Shown in pieces: positions 16,409-25,283 of a DNA stretch of 62,934 bases. The translations under genes and the position numbers were made by a program. Where the stretch lies: the NCBI RefSeq assembly GCF_001612765.1, contig NZ_BDBB01000032.1, positions 1 through 62,934 of the forward strand, written 5' to 3'. The notes below the pieces were generated by a model. That model was given only the letters and a program-made list of their open reading frames with translations. It was not told the origin of the DNA and did no database searches. The stretch's first letter is position 1. Each line of letters starts with the position of its first letter. The stretch comes from Nocardia arthritidis NBRC 100137 (GTDB taxonomy: Bacteria; Actinomycetota; Actinomycetes; Mycobacteriales; Mycobacteriaceae).

Positions 16409-18157
16409 ATGCGAGTCATGGCACAGCTGGCCATGGTGATGAACCTGGACAAGTGCATCGGCTGCCACACCTGCTCGGTCACCTGCAAGCAGGCCTGGAC
16501 CAATCGCGGCGGCACCGAGTACGTCTGGTTCAACAACGTGGAGACCCGGCCCGGACAGGGCTATCCGCGGCAATACCAGGATCAGGAGAAGTGGAAGGGC
16601 GGCTGGACGCTGAACAAGCGCGGCAAGCTCACCCTGAAGTCCGGCTCCCGGCTCAAGCGGCTGCTGAACATCTTCGCCAACCCGGATCTGCCCACGGTCG
16701 AGGACTACTACGAGCCGTGGAGCTATGACTACGACAACCTGCTGTCCTCGCCGCAGATCGACACCACGCCGGTCGCGCGGCCCAAATCGCTGATCACCGG
16801 TGAGGACACGAAGGTCACCTGGGGCGCCAACTGGGATGACGACCTCGGCTCGGGTCCCGAGCAGGTCGGCAAGGACCCGCTGCTGGCGAAGCTGTCCGAT
16901 CAGGTGAAACTGGAGTTCGAAGAGACCTTCATGTTCTACCTGCCGCGGATCTGCGAGCACTGCCTCAATCCGTCGTGCGCGGCGTCGTGCCCCTCCGGCG
17001 CGATCTACAAGCGCGCCGAGGACGGCATCGTGCTGGTGGACCAGGACAAGTGCCGCGGCTGGCGGCAGTGCGTGTCCGGCTGCCCGTACAAGAAGATCTA
17101 CTTCAACCACAAGACGGGCAAGGCGGAGAAGTGCACCTTCTGCTACCCGCGCGTGGAGGTCGGCATCCCGACGGTGTGCTCGGAGACCTGCGTCGGGCGA
17201 TTGCGCTACATCGGTGTGATGCTCTACGACGCCGACGCCGTGCTGGAGGCCGCGTCGGTCACCGAGGACGCCGATCTCTACCCGTCCCAGCTCGGTGTGT
17301 TCCTCAATCCCCATGATCCGCGCGTCATCGCCGAGGCCGAGCGCGCCGGGATCTCGCCGGAATGGATTCAGGCCGCCCAGGATTCGCCGGTCTACAAGCT
17401 GATCGTGGACTACCAGATCGCGTTGCCGCTGCATCCGGAGTACCGCACCATGCCGATGGTCTGGTACGTGCCGCCGCTGTCGCCGGTGGTGGACGTGCTC
17501 ACCGAGACCGGTCACGACGGCGAGAACGCCTCGAACCTGTTCGGCGCCATCGACGCGCTGCGCATTCCGGTGGAGTACCTGGCCGAGCTGTTCACCGCGG
17601 GTGACGTGGGCCCGGTGCGCGCGTCGTTGCAGCGCTTGGCGGCGATGCGCTCGTTCATGCGGTCGGTGAACCTCGGGGAGGAGCCCGATCCCTCGATCGC
17701 GCCCTCGGTGCGGCTGGAGCCGGAAGAGATCGAGGCGATGTACCGGCTGCTGGCCATCGCCAAGTACGAGCACCGCTACGTCATCCCGACCGGCGCGGGA
17801 GCCCGCGCGCACGAACTGGATTCGCTCGCCACCGGATGCAGCCTGGACACCGACGGCGGACCGGGCATGACGGCGTTCGACCAGATGGTGGAGAAGTTCC
17901 ACCTCACCGACACCAATGGCGCCGCGCCGCAGGAGAAGTCGTCCCGGATCAATCTGCTGAACTGGGACGGCAAGAGCACCGACGGTTTGCTGCCGAGCAA
18001 TGGCGCTGTCAACGGCAACGGGCATGCCAACGGCGACACCAACGGCGACGGCTCCGGCAATGGGCACGCCGACGGCGCGAGCAACGGGCACGCCAGCGGC
18101 GCGAACAATGGGCGCGCCGGTGATCCGACCTCGACTCCGACCGGAGCAGGGCGATGA
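16409..18157 (+). CDS. narH: Respiratory nitrate reductase beta subunit (NarH)
   Basis: 582 aa electron-transfer subunit carrying four Fe-S clusters between NarI haem and NarG. The first cluster group is C16-x2-C19-x2-C22-x3-C26. Later groups are CEHCLNPSCAASC, then KCRGWRQCVSGC, in which tryptophan replaces a cysteine as expected for the 3Fe-4S cluster, and CTFC. The conserved protein ends near residue 515. After that comes a low-complexity tail of Asn-Gly-rich repeats (NGNGHANGD-like) and a short Pro/Thr end that is not part of the normal subunit. narJ overlaps the stop by ATGA. Confidence 0.97.
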   Translation: MRVMAQLAMVMNLDKCIGCHTCSVTCKQAWTNRGGTEYVWFNNVETRPGQGYPRQYQDQEKWKGGWTLNKRGKLTLKSGSRLKRLLNIFANPDLPTVEDYYEPWSYDYDNLLSSPQIDTTPVARPKSLITGEDTKVTWGANWDDDLGSGPEQVGKDPLLAKLSDQVKLEFEETFMFYLPRICEHCLNPSCAASCPSGAIYKRAEDGIVLVDQDKCRGWRQCVSGCPYKKIYFNHKTGKAEKCTFCYPRVEVGIPTVCSETCVGRLRYIGVMLYDADAVLEAASVTEDADLYPSQLGVFLNPHDPRVIAEAERAGISPEWIQAAQDSPVYKLIVDYQIALPLHPEYRTMPMVWYVPPLSPVVDVLTETGHDGENASNLFGAIDALRIPVEYLAELFTAGDVGPVRASLQRLAAMRSFMRSVNLGEEPDPSIAPSVRLEPEEIEAMYRLLAIAKYEHRYVIPTGAGARAHELDSLATGCSLDTDGGPGMTAFDQMVEKFHLTDTNGAAPQEKSSRINLLNWDGKSTDGLLPSNGAVNGNGHANGDTNGDGSGNGHADGASNGHASGANNGRAGDPTSTPTGAGR

Positions 18158-18834
18158 GCCTGCTGAAACTGCGGCGCCGCCCGGAACCGGCGGTCGAACT
18201 GGCCCAGCGCGACCGTCAGTTGGTCTGGCGGATCGCCGCGCTGCTGCTTGACTATCCGGGCGAGCAGACGCTTGCCATGGTCGGCCAGTTGGCGACGGCC
18301 GCGGCCGCCCTACCGGACGAAGTGCGCGCCCACCTGGACGAATGCCTCGACTACCTGCGGACGACTCCGCCGCTGGAACTCGCCGCGGACTACGTCGCGA
18401 CCTTCGACATGCGCCGCCGCGCCAGCCTGCACCTGACCTTCTACGCCTACGGCGACACCCGCAAGCGCGGGATGGCGCTGCTGCGGTTCAAGCACGCCTA
18501 CCGGCACGCCGGTGTCGAACTCGGTGACGAAGAGCTGCCCGACCACCTGCCCGTGCTGCTGGAGTTCGCCGCCACCGTCGATCCGATCGGCGGCGAACGG
18601 CTGCTCGGCGAGCATGTTCCGGTGCTGGAGTTGCTGCGGCTTTCGCTGTCGGACAACGGCTCCCCCTATGCCGGAGTGCTCGCGGCGATCGGGGCGACGC
18701 TGCCGCCGCCGACCACCGCGGATCGCAGGCGCATCGCCGAACTCGCCGCCCAGGGGCCGCCCGAAGAGGAAGTCGGATTGGAACCCTTCGCGATGGACCC
18801 CTCCCTGTTCGACGGATCGGAAGGCCGACGATGA
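18154..18834 (+). CDS. narJ: Nitrate reductase assembly chaperone (NarJ)
   Basis: 226 aa, all-helical TorD/NarJ-type chaperone that holds NarG while the Mo cofactor is inserted; it is not part of the final enzyme. Recognised by position and by the conserved segment YVATFDMRRRASLHLTFYAY followed by GDTRKRG and RFKHAY. It overlaps both narH and narI by 4 nt. Confidence 0.93.
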   Translation: MSLLKLRRRPEPAVELAQRDRQLVWRIAALLLDYPGEQTLAMVGQLATAAAALPDEVRAHLDECLDYLRTTPPLELAADYVATFDMRRRASLHLTFYAYGDTRKRGMALLRFKHAYRHAGVELGDEELPDHLPVLLEFAATVDPIGGERLLGEHVPVLELLRLSLSDNGSPYAGVLAAIGATLPPPTTADRRRIAELAAQGPPEEEVGLEPFAMDPSLFDGSEGRR

Positions 18835-19589
18835 ACGCAACGCCGAACCTGCCGATCGCGCTGTGGCTGATCCTGCCGTACGTCGCGTTCACCTCGTTCG
18901 TGCTCGGGCATCTGTGGCGCTACCGCAACGACCAGTTCGGCTGGACCACTCGCTCTTCACAGATCTATGAGAGCCGCCTGCTGCGCCTGGGCAGCCCGCT
19001 GTTCCACTTCGGCATGCTCGGGGTGTTCGGCGGGCACGTGCTCGGCGTGCTGATCCCGGAATCGTGGACCTCGGCCGTGGGGATCTCCGAGCACCTCTAC
19101 CACGTGATCGCCGTCGCGGCGGGCTCGGTGGCCGGTCTCGCCGTGCTGGCGGGCGTGGGCATCCTGCTCTACCGGCGTTTCACGGTGCCCGCCGTCCGCA
19201 AGGCGACGACCGGCAACGACAAGCTGATGTACGCGCTGCTGGCCGCCGCGCTGGTGACCGGCCTGCTCAACACGTGGGGCAGCAATCTGCTGTGGGGCAC
19301 CTACAACTACCGCGAAACGGTCTCGCCCTGGTTCCGCAGCCTGTTCACTCTCGCCCCTGAGCCCGAACTCATGGTGGACACGCCGTGGACCTTCCAGCTG
19401 CACGGTTTGGTCGTGCTCGCGCTGATCGGGCTGTGGCCCTACACCCGGTTGGTGCACATGTTCAGTGCGCCCGTCGGCTACTTGATGCGGCCGTATGTGA
19501 TCTACCGCAGCAAGGAATACGACGCTCCCGACAAGCGCCGTTACGCCCGAGCGTGGGACGCGCCCGTCACTCCCGAACGCTGGCGTTAG
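18831..19589 (+). CDS. narI: Nitrate reductase gamma subunit, cytochrome b (NarI)
   Basis: 252 aa membrane subunit with five hydrophobic segments. It oxidises menaquinol and passes electrons through two b haems to NarH. Candidate haem-ligand histidines are seen in HFGMLGVFGGHVLG and in LHGLVVLALIG and RLVHMFSAPVGYL. It begins inside the narJ stop. A strong hairpin lies 14 nt after its stop codon and ends the operon. Confidence 0.95.
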   Translation: MNATPNLPIALWLILPYVAFTSFVLGHLWRYRNDQFGWTTRSSQIYESRLLRLGSPLFHFGMLGVFGGHVLGVLIPESWTSAVGISEHLYHVIAVAAGSVAGLAVLAGVGILLYRRFTVPAVRKATTGNDKLMYALLAAALVTGLLNTWGSNLLWGTYNYRETVSPWFRSLFTLAPEPELMVDTPWTFQLHGLVVLALIGLWPYTRLVHMFSAPVGYLMRPYVIYRSKEYDAPDKRRYARAWDAPVTPERWR

Positions 19590-19602
19590 AGACGCCGCGC
19601 AT

Positions 19603-19642
19603 GAAGACCCCGTCCGGACAATGGCGTCCGGGCGGGGTCTTC
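19603..19642. terminator. Bidirectional terminator after narI
   Basis: A long inverted repeat: GAAGACCCCGTCCGGAC on the left pairs with GTCCGGGCGGGGTCTTC on the right around an AATGGC-type loop, with one mismatch. It sits between two convergent genes, narI and the minus-strand VOC gene, and can serve both. Confidence 0.85.
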
Positions 19643-19701
19643 CGCGTCGGGCGGGCGTTGCGGCGGCACTCGACCGGTCGGCGGTGCGGTATCCCGAAGG
19701 A

Positions 19702-20157
19702 TCAGGCGTTGTCGTAGGCGTCTTGCAGCACCTTGACGTCGAGCTTGGACATCGACCGCAGGGCGGTGCCGACGGCGATGGTCTTGGCGGGATCCTCGCC
19801 GCCCATCAGCTTCGGCAGCGCGGCGGGCACGACCTGCCAGGACAGGCCGTAGCGGTCGGTCAACCAGCCGCACGGCCCTGGCTCGCCGCCGCCGGCGGTG
19901 AGGGCGTCCCACAGGCGATCGATCTCGTCCTGAGTGTCCACGACCACCTGCAGTGACGCGGCATCGGTGAGCGGGTGGTCCGGCCCGCCGTTCATCAGCG
20001 TGACCGGGTGACCGTCGAGATCCAGCGAGACGATGAACGCCGAGCCATCGGAGTTGCGGGAGACCTCGACCACCCGCGAGTTCGGAATCACCGAGACGTA
20101 CAAGGCGGCGGCTTCCTCGGCGGCGTTGTCGAACCAGAAGAAGGTGTTGACGGACAT
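19702..20157 (-). CDS. PhnB-type VOC protein
   Basis: 151 aa. The sequence from NTFFWFDNAAEEAAALYVSV to CGWLTDRYGLSWQVVPAAL matches the family once labelled 3-demethylubiquinone methyltransferase, now seen as VOC proteins of PhnB type. Real enzymatic function is unknown for most. ATG 20157 has an AGGAGC ribosome site just upstream; an extension to 20193 lacks one. It converges with narI, sharing the hairpin at 19603-19642. Confidence 0.88.
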   Translation of the reverse strand: MSVNTFFWFDNAAEEAAALYVSVIPNSRVVEVSRNSDGSAFIVSLDLDGHPVTLMNGGPDHPLTDAASLQVVVDTQDEIDRLWDALTAGGGEPGPCGWLTDRYGLSWQVVPAALPKLMGGEDPAKTIAVGTALRSMSKLDVKVLQDAYDNA

Positions 20158-20475
20158 GATGTGCTCCTGTGCTGTGGTATGACCTGCTGTCACCTACTGG
20201 TCGGAGTCGCCGGTTCGTCTTCGACATAGTTCGCGAACTTTCCCGAAATTCTTTTCCGGCAGCGTCCAGTGCTCTGGCCGAGCGATCGCTGATAGTGCTG
20301 CGATAACCCCCGCTTGCCAGCTTCTCGCAGGCAGAACCATCGACCCATCAGGTAACCAGGCATACGCTGATGTTTGGCCGCTGCAGTGTGGTCTACCCCA
20401 CTTCTGAAGACGTCAAAGTCTCGGCGCCCCGGCTCCGCCGGTGCAGTGGCCGTCGAGGCGAGCAAGGAGTGAGCA
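20158..20475. other. Intergenic region upstream of the gas-vesicle cluster
   Basis: 318 bp between the divergent PhnB-type gene and the first gas-vesicle gene. It must hold the promoters of both. AT-rich patches occur around 20215-20255 and 20380-20415. An AAGGAG ribosome site at 20463-20468 serves the first gvp gene. No specific regulator site was recognised. Confidence 0.5.
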
Positions 20476-21138
20476 ATGGAGGGTGGAGGAAGAATCGCGC
20501 TAGGGGTGGGCGTCGGATACCTGCTGGGCCGCACGCGCAAGATGCGCTTCGCGTTGTCGCTGGCGGGCGCCGCGATGGCCAAGCGGTCCGGAGGAACGAC
20601 CGGAGACCTGCTCGAGCGCGGGACGTCGCTGCTCAAATCGTCGCCCGAGTTGTCCAAGATCACCGACACCGTGCGCGGCGAGTTGCTCGGCGCGGCGCGG
20701 TCCGCCGCGGTCGCCGCGGCAAGCAACCGGCTCGATGCGCTGAACGCCCGGTTGCAGGAGGGTTCGACGCTGCTCGCGGACGAGGATCGAGGCGGCTCCC
20801 GGGAGACGGATTCCGGCGAGGGCGAGTACGACGACGAACAAGCGTCCGCCGAGGACGAGGAGCAGACGTCCTCCGATGAGGATCAGGATCTCGAGGACGA
20901 GTACGAGGAAGACGAGGACGACACCGACCAGCCCGCGGACGAGGACGAGGCCGAGGCCGAGCGACCCGCCGCGCGGCCGCGCGCCCGTGGGTCGGGCGCC
21001 TCCGCCAGGCGCGGAGCGGGCTCCCGGACCGCGGACCGTACGTCCGGCTCCGCGGCTCGCAAGCCGACCGGAACCCGTGGACGCCGTAGTCGCTCCGATA
21101 CCGACGACGCGCCGCCCGTGCGTCGCACGAGGAGATGA
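20476..21138 (+). CDS. Gas-vesicle cluster protein, GvpY-like position; acidic then Arg-rich tail
   Basis: 220 aa. Residues 1 to about 95 form a small structured domain with a Gly-rich hydrophobic start (IALGVGVGYLLG) and helices. About 100-160 is almost only Asp and Glu. The last 55 residues are Arg/Ser/Gly-rich. It is the first gene of the gas-vesicle operon and overlaps the next by ATGA. In streptomycete clusters an uncharacterised gene, gvpY, stands beside gvpZ; this protein fits that place by context, not by a motif I can name. A polyampholyte tail suggests disorder and electrostatic interactions with vesicle proteins, which is inference. Confidence 0.6.
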   Translation: MEGGGRIALGVGVGYLLGRTRKMRFALSLAGAAMAKRSGGTTGDLLERGTSLLKSSPELSKITDTVRGELLGAARSAAVAAASNRLDALNARLQEGSTLLADEDRGGSRETDSGEGEYDDEQASAEDEEQTSSDEDQDLEDEYEEDEDDTDQPADEDEAEAERPAARPRARGSGASARRGAGSRTADRTSGSAARKPTGTRGRRSRSDTDDAPPVRRTRR

Positions 21139-22346
21139 GCCCGATGGCGAAGACGTTGCGCGACGCGACTGCCGGAGTCGGCAAACTGGCCACCGACACG
21201 GCGGGCCGGGCCACCAAAACCGCGACCCGAGCGGGTTCGACCGCCAAGAAGCAAGCGGGAGCGAGCGCCGGGAAGAAGGCCCCACCGGCCAAGCCGACCG
21301 GCCTTCTGCAGGAGTCGATGCAGAACCTCGCCGGGACCCTGGCCGACCGGGCGGTGTCCGGGCTGACGAACAAGGTGTCGAAGACCGCAGGCCGGTTGAC
21401 CGAGTACGCCGAAGGCGGTAGCGGCAATCTGCTGTCGGCGGTGACCGGCGTGGAGAAGCTCGCCGGCGGCGCCTCGCCGTTGCAGGCGGCCATGAGCATG
21501 GGCAAGAGCAAGATCGGCCACACGCTGCGCCAAGGGTTCGAATCTGCGAAGGAGTCGCTGACCGGCGGCAAGGGCAAAGGTGGCGGCAAGAAGATCAAGC
21601 TGACCAATATCGTCGAGCACATCGACGTCGGCGTTCCCCTCGACCTGGCCTACGACCAGTGGACCCAGTTCGCGGACTTCCCGAAGTTCACCAAGAAGCT
21701 CGAGCAAGTCGAGCAGATGGCCGACGAGAAGCTCAGCTGGACCGGCAAAGTGTTCTGGTCCAGGCGCACCTGGGAATCCACGATTCTCGAGCAGGTGCCG
21801 TTCGAGCGGATCGTCTGGCGTTCCAAGGGCGCCAAGGGCTACATCGATGGCGCGGTCACCTTCCACGAGATCACACCGAGCTATACCCGCATCCTCGTGG
21901 TGCTGGAATACCACCCCAAAGGTTTCTTCGAGAAGACCGCCAACATGTGGCGCGCGGCCGGTCGCCGGTGCCGCTTGGAACTCAAGCACTTCCAGCGGCA
22001 CATCATGACCGAGGCCGTGTTGCATCCCGACGACATCGTCGGCTGGCACGGCGAGATCCGCGACAGCGAGGTCGTCAAGGACGACGAGACCGCACGACGC
22101 GAGGAGGAGGAAGAGAACACCGAGGAAGACCGAGACGAGGCGTCCGCGGACGAAGAACCGGACGAAGAACCCGACGAGGAGCCGGACGAAGAAGACGAGA
22201 CCGACGAGCAAGAATCCGACGAGCGAGACGAGAGCGAGGACGAGGAGGAGGAGGAGGACGAATCCGAGCCGCCCCGCCGTCGCCCGGCCGCTCGCCGTAC
22301 CACCGTGACCCGCCGGTCGCGCGAGAGGCGAGGAGCACACACATGA
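21135..22346 (+). CDS. SRPBCC-domain protein of the gas-vesicle cluster (GvpZ-like)
   Basis: 403 aa. An Ala/Lys/Thr-rich N-terminal part (about 1-150) is followed by a SRPBCC (polyketide cyclase/START-like) domain, about 155-310, recognisable from IVEHIDVGVPLDLAYDQW, FADFPKF and ERIVWRSKGAKGYIDGAVTF. After it comes a long Asp/Glu run (about 325-380) and an Arg-rich end. SRPBCC domains bind hydrophobic ligands or partner proteins; the vesicle role is unknown. The start overlaps the previous stop; ATG 21144 is an alternative. It corresponds to gvpZ of streptomycete clusters by domain and position. Confidence 0.7.
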   Translation: MSPMAKTLRDATAGVGKLATDTAGRATKTATRAGSTAKKQAGASAGKKAPPAKPTGLLQESMQNLAGTLADRAVSGLTNKVSKTAGRLTEYAEGGSGNLLSAVTGVEKLAGGASPLQAAMSMGKSKIGHTLRQGFESAKESLTGGKGKGGGKKIKLTNIVEHIDVGVPLDLAYDQWTQFADFPKFTKKLEQVEQMADEKLSWTGKVFWSRRTWESTILEQVPFERIVWRSKGAKGYIDGAVTFHEITPSYTRILVVLEYHPKGFFEKTANMWRAAGRRCRLELKHFQRHIMTEAVLHPDDIVGWHGEIRDSEVVKDDETARREEEEENTEEDRDEASADEEPDEEPDEEPDEEDETDEQESDERDESEDEEEEEDESEPPRRRPAARRTTVTRRSRERRGAHT

Positions 22347-22753
22347 CCATCGAACCCGCAGGCGGAGGCGGCGGTGGCGGAGCAGGCACGATGGCGCGCC
22401 CGAACTCCTCCAGCCTGGCCGACGTGATCGACACGATTCTCGACAAAGGACTGGTCATAGACGCGTTCGCACGCGTGTCGCTGGTCGGCATCGAACTGGT
22501 GACCATCGATGCCCGCATCGTGGTGGCCAGTGTCGACACGTATCTGCGTTTCGCCGAGGCCGTCAACCGGCTGGAGATCTCCACCAGCGAACCGAAAGGT
22601 CTGACCGACATCGTCGGCGATGTCACCCAGGGCGCGGCGAAGCACAAGACGAGCGGTGCGCTCGAGGCAGCGGGAGAGAAGGTCATGGACTTTCTCGGCG
22701 ATGTACAGGACAAGCGTCAGACCGCGAGCCGGCCCAGGCGCAAGGAGGGGTGA
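22343..22753 (+). CDS. gvpA: Gas-vesicle structural protein GvpA
   Basis: 136 aa. The amyloid-like shell protein that forms the ribs of the vesicle wall. The core (about residues 28-80) reads LADVIDTILDKGLVIDAF then RVSLVGIELVTIDARIVVAS and YLRFAEAVNRL, the most conserved stretch of the family. As in other actinobacteria it carries a Gly-rich N-terminus and a C-terminal extension of about 50 residues that cyanobacterial GvpA lacks. It is the only copy with the canonical GvpA core here; the two paralogues downstream have the GvpJ/S pattern. Confidence 0.93.
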   Translation: MTIEPAGGGGGGGAGTMARPNSSSLADVIDTILDKGLVIDAFARVSLVGIELVTIDARIVVASVDTYLRFAEAVNRLEISTSEPKGLTDIVGDVTQGAAKHKTSGALEAAGEKVMDFLGDVQDKRQTASRPRRKEG

Positions 22754-23514
22754 TGGCAACCGACCAAGCCGCCCTGTACGTCTACGGCATCGTGCCCGCC
22801 GACGTGGAGCCCGAGCCACACGCCACCGGAGTGGGCGATCCTCCGGGCGAGGTCGCGGTGGTGCGGCACGGCGAGATCGCCGCGCTGGTCAGCACGATGC
22901 AATCGGAGCGTCCGCTGGGCACACCCGACGACCTCACCGCGCATGCCGAGCTGCTGGACGGCTCGGCGGCCGTCGCCCCGGTGCTGCCGCTGCGGTTCGG
23001 CGCGGTTATGAGCGACGCGGAGGCGGTGGAGAACGAATTGCTCGGCGCGAACGAGGACGAATTCCGCTCCGCGCTCGAGCAGCTCGAAGGCCGTGCACAA
23101 TTCGTGGTCAAAGGGCGCTACGTCGAGGACACCATCCTGCGGGAGTTGCTCGAGGAGAACGCCGAGGCCGCCCGGCTGCGCGACGAGATCCGCGACAAAC
23201 CGGAGGACGCCACCCGCAATTCCCGGATCGCGCTGGGCGAGCTGATCAATCAGGCGATCGAGGCCAAGCGAGCCGAGGACACCCGCAAGGTGGTCGCCGA
23301 GCTCGAGGAGTTCGAGCCACTGGTCAACCAGCGCGAACCCACCCACGAGGAGGACGCCGTCCACATCGCGGTGCTGGTCGAACTGGCCCGGCAGAAAGAA
23401 CTGGAGGACACGCTTCGCCGCCTCGGCGAGGAATGGGACGGCCGCGTGGAGTTGAACCTGCTCGGCCCGATGGCGGCCTACGATTTCGTCACCAAGCGCA
23501 CACCCGAGGGGTGA
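22753..23514 (+). CDS. gvpF: Gas-vesicle protein GvpF
   Basis: 253 aa of the GvpL/GvpF family, an accessory protein that binds GvpA and takes part in vesicle assembly. Typical start YVYGIVPADVE, middle LPLRFGAVMSD, and end ELNLLGPMAAYDFV. ATG 22753 overlaps the gvpA stop and has an AAGGAGG ribosome site at 22742-22748. A second family member lies five genes downstream. Confidence 0.9.
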   Translation: MATDQAALYVYGIVPADVEPEPHATGVGDPPGEVAVVRHGEIAALVSTMQSERPLGTPDDLTAHAELLDGSAAVAPVLPLRFGAVMSDAEAVENELLGANEDEFRSALEQLEGRAQFVVKGRYVEDTILRELLEENAEAARLRDEIRDKPEDATRNSRIALGELINQAIEAKRAEDTRKVVAELEEFEPLVNQREPTHEEDAVHIAVLVELARQKELEDTLRRLGEEWDGRVELNLLGPMAAYDFVTKRTPEG

Positions 23515-23517
23515 GGC

Positions 23518-23748
23518 ATGGGTCTGCTGTCGACGATCCTGTCGTTGCCCATCGCACCGGTCCGCGGCGTCATCTGGTTGGGCGAAGTGATCCAGGACCA
23601 GGTGGACCAGAAGATGCACGACCCCGCCACCATGCGGCGGCAACTCGAGGAGATCGATGCGGCCGCGGCAGCCGGTCAGCTGTCCGAAGAGGAGCGGAAA
23701 CAAGCGCAGCAGGCGGTCCTGGATCGCATGACCGGTCGGCAAGCATGA
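23518..23748 (+). CDS. gvpG: Gas-vesicle protein GvpG
   Basis: 76 aa, the usual GvpG size. It starts with hydrophobic LLSTILSLPIAPVRGVIWL, followed by a charged helix (ELEE/EERKQ pattern) ending near the stop. GvpG is an assembly accessory protein. It is 3 nt downstream of gvpF. Confidence 0.9.
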   Translation: MGLLSTILSLPIAPVRGVIWLGEVIQDQVDQKMHDPATMRRQLEEIDAAAAAGQLSEEERKQAQQAVLDRMTGRQA

Positions 23749-23776
23749 TCACGATCGACCGGAAGGAGTGACTGGC

Positions 23777-24109
23777 GTGGCACGCAAGACCACCTCCGAA
23801 GCCTCCGAGGACGTGCAGTCGGCTTCCGACGAACCACCTCCCCTCACCACGGCGCAGGCCGTCGCGGTGGCGGTGCAACTCTTCGTGGAACTGACCTCGA
23901 AACAGGTGCAGGGCGTCACCTCGATGGAACCGACCGAGGACGGCTGGCAGGTGGAGATCGAAGTGCTCGAGGACCGCCGCATCCCCTCGTCGGCGGACAT
24001 TCTCGCGCTCTACGAGGTCGAGATCGATCTGGACGGGAACCTGCTGGCCTACCGCCGAGCCAGACGCTACGCCCGCGGCAGCACCGACATCGGAAGGGCT
24101 CGGCAATGA
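23777..24109 (+). CDS. gvpO: Gas-vesicle protein GvpO
   Basis: 110 aa. The conserved second half contains TSMEPTEDGWQVEIEVLE, IPSSADILALYEVEID and GNLLAYRRARRY, diagnostic of GvpO. GTG 23777 was chosen because the GGAAGGAG ribosome site (23761-23768) lies 8 nt ahead; the in-frame GTG at 23768 would overlap that site. In haloarchaea GvpO affects vesicle formation; in actinobacteria the role is not settled. The stop overlaps the next start. Confidence 0.9.
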   Translation: MARKTTSEASEDVQSASDEPPPLTTAQAVAVAVQLFVELTSKQVQGVTSMEPTEDGWQVEIEVLEDRRIPSSADILALYEVEIDLDGNLLAYRRARRYARGSTDIGRARQ

Positions 24110-24495
24110 CGGTGGTCGGCGGCGGATCGTCCGCACCGCAGCCGTACGGAGGCGGCGGCCATTCGTCGACGAACCTCGCCGACATCCTCGAGCGGGTGCT
24201 CGACAAGGGCCTGGTGATCGCAGGCGACATCCAGGTGAACCTGCTCGACATCGAACTGCTCACGATCAAGCTGCGATTGGTGATCGCGTCCTTGGAAACG
24301 GCCAAGTCGGTGGGCATCGACTGGTGGGAGACCGACCCGTGGCTCAACAGCAAAGCCCGCACGCTGGAGCGGCAGGATCACGATCTCGAACTCGAGAATC
24401 GGCAACTGCGCGACCGGATCGCCGAATTGGAGGCCGGAAGCCAACGACGGCAACCCATCGAGCGCCGTCGCGAGCCGAGGGACGAGCGATCGTGA
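24106..24495 (+). CDS. gvpJ: Gas-vesicle minor protein GvpJ
   Basis: 129 aa GvpA paralogue. The core NLADILERVLDKGLVIAGDI, then LLTIKLRLVIASLETAKSVG, keeps the GvpA fold, and the DWWETDPWL tail is typical of GvpJ. A charged coiled-coil-like helix (about 85-115) and a basic end follow. Such minor proteins are thought to sit at vesicle tips and nucleate assembly. Overlaps gvpO and gvpL by 4 nt each. Confidence 0.88.
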   Translation: MTVVGGGSSAPQPYGGGGHSSTNLADILERVLDKGLVIAGDIQVNLLDIELLTIKLRLVIASLETAKSVGIDWWETDPWLNSKARTLERQDHDLELENRQLRDRIAELEAGSQRRQPIERRREPRDERS

Positions 24496-25283
24496 CCGAC
24501 GGGCTCGGAGTCTGGCTGTACGCGGTGACGTCCAGCCGAGGCGACTCGACGGACCTCGGCAAGTTGAGCGGCGTCGCGGGTGAGCCGGTGCGCGCGGTGG
24601 TCTCCGGCGATCTGACGGCCCTCGTCGGCTCCGTGCCGCTGGAGGTGTTCGGGGAGGAGCCACTGCGACGTTATCTGGAGGATCTGGATTGGCTGGAGGG
24701 GACGGCTCGGGCACATGACGCCGTCGTGTCGGCCTCGGTGCGCCGCGGTCCGACCGTCCCGCTCCGGCTGGCCACCGTGTTCCTCGACGACGACCGGGTG
24801 CGCGACCTGCTCGACGAGCGGCGAACGGACTTCGCCGCGGCGCTCGCGCTGGTGAGCGCGCGCACCGAGTGGGGCGTGAAGGCGTACGGTGACCGCGCCG
24901 CTCTGACCGCCGCCGTGGCCGAGGCCCGTGCGAGCGAAGGCAGCGGGAAAGGCGCGGGCGCCGCGTATCTGGCCCGGCGGCGCGCGCAACTGTCCGCACA
25001 GGAAACCGTGGAACGCGATGCGGCGCAGCGAGCCGAGCAAATCCATGCGCGCTTGGTCCGCCACGCCGCGGCGGGCCGGCGTCAGGCGGTGACCGATCCG
25101 ACACTCAGTGGCCGCCGGGACTGGATGGTGCTCAACGGGACCTATCTCGTGGACGACGATCACGCCGACGACTTCGCCGCCACCGTCACCGCGCTCGGCG
25201 ACGAATTCCCCGGCATCCGGCTCGAACTCACCGGCCCGTGGCCACCGTATTCCTTCGCCGGCGTGGAACGAGAGCCGGCATGA
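24492..25283 (+). CDS. gvpL: Gas-vesicle protein GvpL (GvpL/F family)
   Basis: 263 aa, second GvpL/F member. Start VWLYAVTSS, middle PLRLATVFLDDDRVRDLL, and end IRLELTGPWPPYSF, the family signature. It starts with GTG 24492 inside the gvpJ stop. Family members bind GvpA and recruit other accessory proteins. The assignment as L rather than F follows the gene order. Confidence 0.88.
   Translation: MTDGLGVWLYAVTSSRGDSTDLGKLSGVAGEPVRAVVSGDLTALVGSVPLEVFGEEPLRRYLEDLDWLEGTARAHDAVVSASVRRGPTVPLRLATVFLDDDRVRDLLDERRTDFAAALALVSARTEWGVKAYGDRAALTAAVAEARASEGSGKGAGAAYLARRRAQLSAQETVERDAAQRAEQIHARLVRHAAAGRRQAVTDPTLSGRRDWMVLNGTYLVDDDHADDFAATVTALGDEFPGIRLELTGPWPPYSFAGVEREPA

Noticed and set aside
22075..22300. 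Repeated GAC/GAG triplets as a possible tandem DNA repeat or CRISPR-like array.
   Set aside because: They are codons of the Asp/Glu run in the SRPBCC protein; there are no regular repeat-spacer units.
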